The position numbers and the translations under genes are program-made. DNA of 10,226 bases, from the NCBI GenBank assembly GCA_022777455.1, contig JALFGI010000199.1, positions 1-10,226 of the forward strand. Reading direction: 5' to 3'. Shown piece after piece: positions 5,141 through 10,226 of this stretch. The stretch comes from Clostridiales bacterium (GTDB lineage: Bacteria > Bacillota_A > Clostridia > Oscillospirales > Oscillospiraceae). The first letter of the stretch is position 1; every line of letters begins with the position of its first letter. A model generated the notes under the pieces. That model saw nothing but the letters and a program-made list of their open reading frames with translations, was not told the DNA's origin and ran no database searches.

Positions 5141-6058
5141 ATGATGTCCAAAAAATTGTTTGCGTTAACCCTTGCTCTGCTGATGCTCTTCAGCATCCCC
5201 GCCGCTCTGGCGGAGGACACCTCCGTCACCGTTACCGATATGCTCGACCGGGAGATCACCCTGGCAGAGCCCGCCACCCGTGTGGTTGCTCTGTCCGCCG
5301 CCGACTGCGAGATCATCTGCGCCCTTGGCTGTGAAGAGGCCCTGGTGGGCCGGGGCAAATACTGCAACTACCCCGAATCCATTTTGGAGCTGCCTGCCCT
5401 GCAGTCCGGCAAGGACACCAACATTGAGGAGATTCTGGCCCTGGAGCCTCAAATCGTGATCATGAGCGACATGGCCCAGACCGAGGAGCAGGTGAAGCTG
5501 CTGGAGGACAACGGCGTTCAGGTGGTCATGACCCAGAATACCGATATCGAAGGCGCTTACTATGCCATTACCATGATCGGCGCTCTGATGGGCAAGGATG
5601 CGGAAGCCGAGGCCATTGTGGAGGACATGAAAGCCACTTTTGAAGAGATTGTTCAGAAGTCTGCCGAAAACGAACTGACCGGAAAGACGGTGTATTTTGA
5701 AGTCTCTCCCCTGGAATGGGGCCTGTACACCGCCGGTGACAATACCTTCATGAACGAGATTGCGGCCATGTGCGGCCTGACCAATGCCTTTGCCGACATC
5801 GACGGCTGGGCCTCCATTTCCGAGGAGCAGGTTCTGGAGCGCAACCCGGACTTCATCGTCAGCGTTGCGGGTATGCCGGAGGGTGATGTGGAGATTATGG
5901 GCCGCGAAAGCTGGGCAGAGGTTACGGCTGTGAAAACCGGCATGGTGCTGAACGCGGATGCGGACGCCTTCTCCCGGCCCGGTCCCCGACTGAAGGATGC
6001 TGCCGTCAGCCTTTACAATTTTATCAATGGCATTGAGGAAGTACCCGACGCCGCCTGA
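5141..6058 (+). CDS. btuF: Cobalamin-type ABC transporter substrate-binding protein
   Basis: Extracytoplasmic binding protein that captures cobalamin (or a related corrinoid) and delivers it to the membrane permease. The 305-residue protein begins with a clear export signal: MMSKK, a hydrophobic run, then SIPAALAED with a signal-peptidase-I-type ALA cut site. The mature part shows the helical-backbone binding-protein fold of the BtuF/FhuD group: VTVTDMLDREITLAEPATRVVAL near the start, the NIEEILALEPQIVIMS strand-helix about residues 85-110, a long helix, and a second lobe from about residue 180 with EEQVLERNPDFIVSV. GGAGGG (5130-5135) precedes ATG 5141; ATG 5144 is equally possible. No lipobox cysteine is present, which is unusual for a Gram-positive binding protein. 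The cobalamin assignment rests on the riboswitch; by sequence alone iron-siderophore or heme would also be possible. Confidence 0.85.
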   Translation: MMSKKLFALTLALLMLFSIPAALAEDTSVTVTDMLDREITLAEPATRVVALSAADCEIICALGCEEALVGRGKYCNYPESILELPALQSGKDTNIEEILALEPQIVIMSDMAQTEEQVKLLEDNGVQVVMTQNTDIEGAYYAITMIGALMGKDAEAEAIVEDMKATFEEIVQKSAENELTGKTVYFEVSPLEWGLYTAGDNTFMNEIAAMCGLTNAFADIDGWASISEEQVLERNPDFIVSVAGMPEGDVEIMGRESWAEVTAVKTGMVLNADADAFSRPGPRLKDAAVSLYNFINGIEEVPDAA

Positions 6059-6067
6059 TGATTGAGG

Positions 6068-6097
6068 AAAGGGGAGCCGTTTTGGCTCCCCTTTTTT
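6068..6097 (+). terminator. Intrinsic terminator between btuF and btuC
   Basis: An 11-bp perfect stem (6068-6078 with 6084-6094) with a GTTTT loop runs into six Ts (6092-6097). It lies 10 bases after the btuF stop and touches the btuC ribosome binding site. Probably a partial terminator that keeps binding-protein mRNA more abundant than permease mRNA. Confidence 0.85.
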
Positions 6098-6108
6098 GGA
6101 GAGATTTG

Positions 6109-7131
6109 ATGAAAGACCGTTTTACGTTTCGTTCCTATGTGCTTTTTACTCTGGCACTGATTGCGGTGATGCTGCTGTGCATCTGTGTGGGCAGTGTGTC
6201 CGTCCCTCTGGAAAAGACAGTTACCGTTCTCTGGAATACCCTGTGGGGACTGCCCATGCCGGAGGGGGTATCCGCCAATATCATCGTCAATGTCCGCCTG
6301 CCCCGGGTGTTGAATGTGGCATTGATGGGGGCGGCCTTGTCCCTGTGCGGCGCTGCCATGCAGGGGCTGCTGCGCAATCCTCTGGCGGACGGCTCTACCC
6401 TGGGTGTTTCCTCGGGTGCCTCCCTGGGTGCTGTGATTGCACTGGTATTCGGCATCACCATCCCCGGCACGAACTACAGCGGCGTCATGCTCATGGCCAT
6501 GCTGTTTGCCTTTGGCTCGCTGGTGCTGATTCTGTCCCTGGCCTATGTGCTGGACCGGTCCCTGTCCACCAATTCCATCATCCTCATTGGCGTGATTTTT
6601 TCCATGTTCGTGTCCAGCGCCATGTCATTGCTGATTTCCTTTGCGGATGACCATGTGCGCTCCATCACCTTCTGGACCATGGGTTCTCTGTCCGGCACCA
6701 ATTACAGCCAGGCGAAAATCCTCACCCTGGCGCTTGCTGTGTGCGGTGGCGTGATCCTGCATTATTCCCGGGAGCTGAATGCCTTCGCCATCGGCGAGGA
6801 CAACGCCCGGCACATCGGCGTGAATGTGAAGCGGGTCAAGCTGGTGATTCTGGTGGCGATATCCGTGCTCATTGGCGTGTGCGTATCCATCGGCGGCACC
6901 ATTGGCTTTGTGGGTCTGGTGATTCCCCATATGGCCCGGATGGTGGCGGGGCCAAACCACCGGCGGCTGCTGCCGGCAACTTTGTTCTCCGGGGCCATTT
7001 TCCTGCTGCTGGCGGACCTGGCAGCGCGGACCCTGCTGCGGCCGGTGGAGCTGTCCATCGGCGTGGTGACCTCCATGATCGGTGCGGTGGCTTTTGTGGT
7101 CATCTTCTATCGGTCCAGAAAGGTGCGGTGA
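6109..7131 (+). CDS. btuC: Cobalamin-type ABC transporter permease (FecCD/BtuC family)
   Basis: Integral membrane subunit that forms the translocation path of the corrinoid importer. The 340 residues (from ATG 6109) are nearly all hydrophobic segments, fitting the ten-helix FecCD fold and its usual length. Typical motifs are VNVRLPRVLNVALMGAALSL, CGAAMQGLLRNPLADGSTLG, the coupling-region GTIGFVGLVIPHMARMVAGP, and the closing PVELSIGVVTSMIGAVAFV. I prefer ATG 6109 because GGAGAG (6098-6103) lies 5 bases upstream; the in-frame ATG at 6058 would make the terminator hairpin code for the first 17 residues, which resemble nothing in the family. It follows btuF and overlaps or abuts the ATPase gene. 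Substrate is inferred from the riboswitch; siderophore or heme permeases look alike. Confidence 0.9.
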   Translation: MKDRFTFRSYVLFTLALIAVMLLCICVGSVSVPLEKTVTVLWNTLWGLPMPEGVSANIIVNVRLPRVLNVALMGAALSLCGAAMQGLLRNPLADGSTLGVSSGASLGAVIALVFGITIPGTNYSGVMLMAMLFAFGSLVLILSLAYVLDRSLSTNSIILIGVIFSMFVSSAMSLLISFADDHVRSITFWTMGSLSGTNYSQAKILTLALAVCGGVILHYSRELNAFAIGEDNARHIGVNVKRVKLVILVAISVLIGVCVSIGGTIGFVGLVIPHMARMVAGPNHRRLLPATLFSGAIFLLLADLAARTLLRPVELSIGVVTSMIGAVAFVVIFYRSRKVR

Positions 7132-7136
7132 GCGGA

Positions 7137-7928
7137 ATGCTGAAAGCGGAACATGTCTGCGTGAAATACGGAGATCTGACCATTGTGGACGATCTGTCCT
7201 TCCATTTGGAGGAAGGGCAGTGGCTCATGCTGGTGGGCCCCAACGGGGCGGGGAAATCCACCATGGTGGAGGCAATTTCCCAGGGAGCGCCCTACAGCGG
7301 GAATATCCTTTTACAGGGCAAAAACATCCGCTCCTATAAGCCCGGCCAGCTTGCCCGGATGGTGGGCGTGCTGGCCCAGAAGAACGCGGTGGGCTATGAC
7401 TACAGTGTGGAAGAGGTGGTGGGCCTGGGGCGTTATGCCTATACCTCCAGCTTTCTGTCCAATCGGGATGATGACGGAAAGGCCCGGGTGGAGCAGGCCT
7501 TGGAGCTCACCGGTCTGACCCGGCTGCGCCATGCCAGCGTGCTCACATTGTCCGGCGGGGAACTCCAGCGTACCTTCCTCGCCCAGGTGTTTGCCCAGAA
7601 TCCTCAGGTGCTGATTCTGGATGAACCGGCAAACCATCTGGACTTAATTTATCAGAAGCACATTTTTTCTTTGGTGAAGGATTGGCTCCGGGAGCCGGGG
7701 CGGGCAGTGCTGTCCGTGGTGCATGATCTGAGCCTGGCCCGCCGCTACGGCACCCACGCGGTGCTGCTCAATGGCGGAAAATGCGTTGCCCAGGGGCAGA
7801 TGCAGCAGGTACTGACACCGGAAAACCTGGCCCAGGTTTACGGTATGGATGTATACGCCTGGATGCGGGAGCTGCTGGGACGGTGGGACGGTGGAGAAAG
7901 AAGTGGGGAATATTCCGGCGAATCGTAA
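7137..7928 (+). CDS. btuD: Cobalamin-type ABC transporter ATP-binding protein
   Basis: Cytosolic ATPase that powers the BtuC-type permease. The protein has 263 residues and every ABC motif is intact: Walker A GPNGAGKST (34-42), a Q-loop around LAQKN, signature LSGGE (138-142), Walker B LILDEP (159-164) with D-loop NHLD, and the switch histidine His196 in VVHDLS. The C-terminal VYGMDVYAW matches the FecE/HmuV/BtuD type importer ATPases. The start is uncertain: ATG 7137 lies 5 bases after the btuC stop, while GTG 7128, in frame, overlaps that stop as GTGA and has AGAAAGG 4-5 bases upstream, which would mean translational coupling. The C-terminal tail (GRWDGGERSGEYSGES) is polar and beyond the conserved domain. 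No clear terminator follows before the next promoter. Confidence 0.92.
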   Translation: MLKAEHVCVKYGDLTIVDDLSFHLEEGQWLMLVGPNGAGKSTMVEAISQGAPYSGNILLQGKNIRSYKPGQLARMVGVLAQKNAVGYDYSVEEVVGLGRYAYTSSFLSNRDDDGKARVEQALELTGLTRLRHASVLTLSGGELQRTFLAQVFAQNPQVLILDEPANHLDLIYQKHIFSLVKDWLREPGRAVLSVVHDLSLARRYGTHAVLLNGGKCVAQGQMQQVLTPENLAQVYGMDVYAWMRELLGRWDGGERSGEYSGES

Positions 7929-7958
7929 GGAAATGAGCCAAAAGAACCAGATTGGTGA

Positions 7959-7987
7959 TTGATTTTTCTCCGATAATCGGATATAAT
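7959..7987 (+). promoter_or_regulatory. Promoter of the nucleotide-sugar dehydratase gene, with palindrome in the spacer
   Basis: TTGATT (7959-7964) and a perfect TATAAT (7982-7987) are exactly 17 bases apart. The spacer contains TCCGAT-A-ATCGGA (7969-7981), a perfect 6-bp inverted repeat. Half of it, AATCGGAT, recurs at 7989-7996, so three half-sites bracket the -10 element. This could be an operator. Transcription would begin near 7994. Confidence 0.7.
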
Positions 7988-8042
7988 AAATCGGATTATG
8001 AGTGGAGCTCTGCCTTTTCCCGGGGCGGCGCTTCCTGTGAGG

Positions 8043-9965
8043 ATGAGCGTTTTGGAGAGACATACAAACATCAAGTGGCCCCTCTTTCTTTATGATGTGG
8101 TGATATTGCTTCTGGTGGATATGCTTTTGCTGGTTTTCTCCGGCGAGATTCTTCCGGGAATGGGAACATTTTACCAGATTCTGGTCACCTTCTGCTCCGT
8201 GTTCGCGGCACGGTTTGTGGGAAAGATCTACAGCCAGATCTGGCGCTACGGCGGCATCCAGTGCTACATGCGTCTGCTGGTGACGGATGCCTGCGGCTTT
8301 GTGATCGGCTATTTTGCGGAACGGTTCTTCCTGCCGGTGCACATTCCCTTTGCCCGGCTGCTGGCCATTGCCTGCACCAATCTGCTGGGAGCGCTGGCCA
8401 TTCGGATGGTTTACCGCTACGCCTATAAATGCGGCAGCAATGCCACCCGGTTCGGCCGGTTCCTGCTGTTCCTGCTTTGGGTTTTCGCGGGCCGTGAGGT
8501 GGCGGGGGAGCGGACGGTGCATTCCCACCGCACCCGCATTGCCATCATCGGTGCAGGCCGGGTGGGTGTGAGCCTGGCGGAGGATCTGCTGAACAACGCT
8601 GCGTCTGTCTATACTCCTATGTGCTTTGTGGATGTGGACCGGGAGAAGGTTGGTCGGGATATCCACGATATTCCTGTACTGCCGGAAACCGGCGCTACGC
8701 TGGCCTATATGAAGGATATGGAGATTCAGGAAGTGGTGTTTGCCGTTCCTGATCTGGACGATGACGATAAGAAAGCTTTGTTCCAGACCTATCACGCCGC
8801 TGGCTTCCGGGTGAAAACCTACGACTATCCCACCATGCAGTCTGCGGATTCCAAGCGCCATCTGCGGGAATTCGATATTGAGGACCTGCTGTTCCGCAGG
8901 CCGGTGTATGTGTTGGACAGCAAGACCAGCACCTACTATCAGGATAAAGTGGTGCTGATCACCGGCGGCGGCGGTTCTATCGGCGCCGAGCTCTGCCGGC
9001 AGATTTCCAAAATGAAGCCCCGGCAGCTGATTATTCTGGATATCTACGAAAACTGCGCCTACGACATCCAGCAGGAGCTGAAGATTGTCCATCCGGACCT
9101 GGACCTGAAGGTGGAGATCGTCAGCATCACCAATAAGGTGGGGGTTTCCCGGGTGTTCCACAGGTATCATCCGGACATTGTCATCCATGCTGCTGCCCAC
9201 AAGCATGTGCCCCTGATGGAGAACAACTGCATCGAGGCGGTGGAGAATAATGTGTTCGGCACGCTGAATGTGGTTCAGTGCTGCGAGGAATTCGGCGTGG
9301 GCCGGTTCATGATGGTCAGCACCGACAAGGCGGTGAATCCCACCAATGTGATGGGTGCCACCAAGCGGCTGTGCGAAATGATTGTCCAGGCCTACAGCAT
9401 CCGGGGAAAGGTCAAGTACAGTGCCACCCGGTTCGGCAATGTGCTGGGCTCCGCCGGTTCCGTGATTCCTCTGTTCAAGCGGCAGATCGCGGCAGGCGGC
9501 CCCATTACGCTGACGGATCGGCGAATTACCCGTTATTTTATGACCATCCCGGAGGCGACCCAGCTGGTGCTGACCAGTGGTGCCATGGCGAACAACGGCG
9601 AGCTGTTCGTGCTGGATATGGGAAGACCGGTGCGCATTCTGGACCTGGCGGAGAACATGATCCGCCTGTCCGGGGTACAGGGAATTAAAATCGTGGAAAC
9701 CGGTCTGCGGCCGGGAGAAAAGCTCTATGAGGAACTGCTGGTGAAAACCGAGGAGCTGGACAAAACCGACAATGAGTTGATTTTCATTGAGCGGGATGTA
9801 CCGGTGACCATGGAGGAGCTGGAAGAAAAGCTGGCGCTGCTGCGTCGGGCCATCGCCACAGATGATGATGAGGCGGTTCGCGCTGCCATGAAGCAGGCGG
9901 TTCCCACCTACAGATCGGCGGAGGAGCTGGAGGAGCGTCCTGCGGTTTCCGCCTCGGTTGGATAA
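8043..9965 (+). CDS. Membrane-bound UDP-sugar 4,6-dehydratase (CapD/WbpM/PglF family)
   Basis: Probably converts a UDP-N-acetylhexosamine to its 4-keto-6-deoxy form, the first step to modified sugars for capsule, O-glycan or other surface glycan. The 640 residues have the full family layout: four membrane helices (about 13-32, 39-60, 78-97, 102-125), a first Rossmann domain with GAGRVG (170-175), and a second NAD-binding SDR domain with GGGGSIG (308-314). The catalytic region STDKAVNPTNVMGATK gives Ser426, Met437 and Lys441: methionine replaces the usual SDR tyrosine, as known for the long WbpM-type enzymes. GLRPGEKLYEELL follows near 550. The start is unclear: ATG 7998 is in frame but only about 4 bases from the predicted transcript start; ATG 8043 has GAGG touching it; TTG 8052 has the same GAGG at 9 bases. 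No neighbouring glycan gene is in the window. Confidence 0.9.
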   Translation: MSVLERHTNIKWPLFLYDVVILLLVDMLLLVFSGEILPGMGTFYQILVTFCSVFAARFVGKIYSQIWRYGGIQCYMRLLVTDACGFVIGYFAERFFLPVHIPFARLLAIACTNLLGALAIRMVYRYAYKCGSNATRFGRFLLFLLWVFAGREVAGERTVHSHRTRIAIIGAGRVGVSLAEDLLNNAASVYTPMCFVDVDREKVGRDIHDIPVLPETGATLAYMKDMEIQEVVFAVPDLDDDDKKALFQTYHAAGFRVKTYDYPTMQSADSKRHLREFDIEDLLFRRPVYVLDSKTSTYYQDKVVLITGGGGSIGAELCRQISKMKPRQLIILDIYENCAYDIQQELKIVHPDLDLKVEIVSITNKVGVSRVFHRYHPDIVIHAAAHKHVPLMENNCIEAVENNVFGTLNVVQCCEEFGVGRFMMVSTDKAVNPTNVMGATKRLCEMIVQAYSIRGKVKYSATRFGNVLGSAGSVIPLFKRQIAAGGPITLTDRRITRYFMTIPEATQLVLTSGAMANNGELFVLDMGRPVRILDLAENMIRLSGVQGIKIVETGLRPGEKLYEELLVKTEELDKTDNELIFIERDVPVTMEELEEKLALLRRAIATDDDEAVRAAMKQAVPTYRSAEELEERPAVSASVG

Positions 9966-9972
9966 AGACGAT

Positions 9973-10019
9973 AACGTCCTGAGAAGCTGCCAAAAGCGGC
10001 GCTTTTCAGGACGTTTTTT
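9973..10019 (+). terminator. Strong intrinsic terminator after the dehydratase gene
   Basis: AACGTCCTGA (9973-9982) pairs perfectly with TCAGGACGTT (10006-10015), and the stem continues inward through AAGC/GCTT and GCC/GGC with a bulged T. It ends in a run of six Ts (10014-10019), 8 bases after the stop codon. Confidence 0.9.
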
Positions 10020-10057
10020 CATGCATATCGGCATGGCGCATCCTACCGACAAATTGT

Positions 10058-10146
10058 AATTTGGCGGGCAGTGCCCGCAGACAATGGCGCACCGGGCGTG
10101 TATGTCCTCCGGGACTCCTGGGCGGCGCCCGGTAACGATTTTGCGC
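10058..10146 (-). repeat. Dispersed ~88-bp repeat, copy 2 (inverted)
   Basis: Inverted copy of 4649-4737, sharing blocks of 15, 16 and 18 identical bases. It includes the palindrome GCGGGCA-G-TGCCCGC (10064-10078). It is flanked on the left by AAATTGTAATTT (10051-10062), which overlaps its edge. A short further piece of the same repeat, TACCCAGGAGT, recurs at 10199-10209. The remaining bases up to 10226 show no gene. Confidence 0.75.
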
Positions 10147-10226
10147 AGGAAAAATGAATTTCCCATTCAATAACGGCGTGCAAAAACGAACCGAGCGGTA
10201 CCCAGGAGTGTAACGACTACAGACCA

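Noticed and set aside
6058..6108. ATG start for btuC overlapping the btuF stop
   Set aside because: The extra 17 residues are encoded by the intrinsic terminator hairpin and have no family similarity; ATG 6109 has its own ribosome binding site.
7644..10166. 840-residue open frame on the minus strand opposite btuD and the dehydratase gene
   Set aside because: It lies antisense to strongly recognisable genes, crosses the promoter and terminator regions, shows no known domain and is rich in His/Gln/Gly as expected from reverse-reading GC-rich codons.

Overview
The window looks like chromosome of a GC-rich, low-motility-signal Gram-positive Firmicute, most likely a gut Clostridia of the Oscillospiraceae/Ruminococcaceae type (inference). 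The reasons are the close match of the first gene to Clostridium symbiosum-type pyruvate phosphate dikinase as I remember it, strong GGAGG ribosome binding sites, a cobalamin riboswitch with a transcription-terminator switch, and intergenic palindromic repeats of the kind I associate with that family. All six supported genes lie on the + strand; nothing on the - strand is convincing as a gene.

Layout. 1-1235 is the 3' half of ppdK (pyruvate phosphate dikinase), closed by a UUCG-loop hairpin. 1236-1680 is a 445-base gap holding a 145-base MITE-like inverted-repeat element. 1681-4225 is a tight citDEF operon for the three subunits of citrate lyase, closed by an intrinsic terminator at 4297-4332. 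4226-5140 is a 915-base gap. It holds several palindromic repeats (including a second MITE-like element of 146 bases), then a near-consensus promoter (4771-4799), a cobalamin riboswitch (4820-4999) and its terminator (5069-5096). 5141-7928 is a btuFCD-type ABC importer: binding protein, permease, ATPase. A further intrinsic terminator sits between the binding protein and the permease. A new promoter at 7959-7987 leads into a large membrane-bound nucleotide-sugar 4,6-dehydratase (CapD/WbpM/PglF type), closed by a strong terminator at 9973-10019. The last 200 bases hold an inverted copy of a repeat also found at 4649-4737.

How the genes work together. Citrate lyase splits citrate into acetate and oxaloacetate, and PPDK interconverts pyruvate and phosphoenolpyruvate, so the first two units both act at the pyruvate/PEP/oxaloacetate node; their adjacency does not prove co-regulation, since a terminator-like hairpin separates them. 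The transporter unit is a self-contained B12-repressed importer: high cobalamin should stop transcription before btuF. The last gene belongs to surface-glycan nucleotide-sugar synthesis and is probably transcribed separately.

I see no undescribed multi-gene system here. The points most worth a second look are the two similarly built MITE-like elements with hairpin termini, the terminator that abuts the btuC ribosome binding site, the palindrome inside the promoter spacer of the dehydratase gene, the short N-terminus of CitF, and a B12-binding protein without a lipobox.
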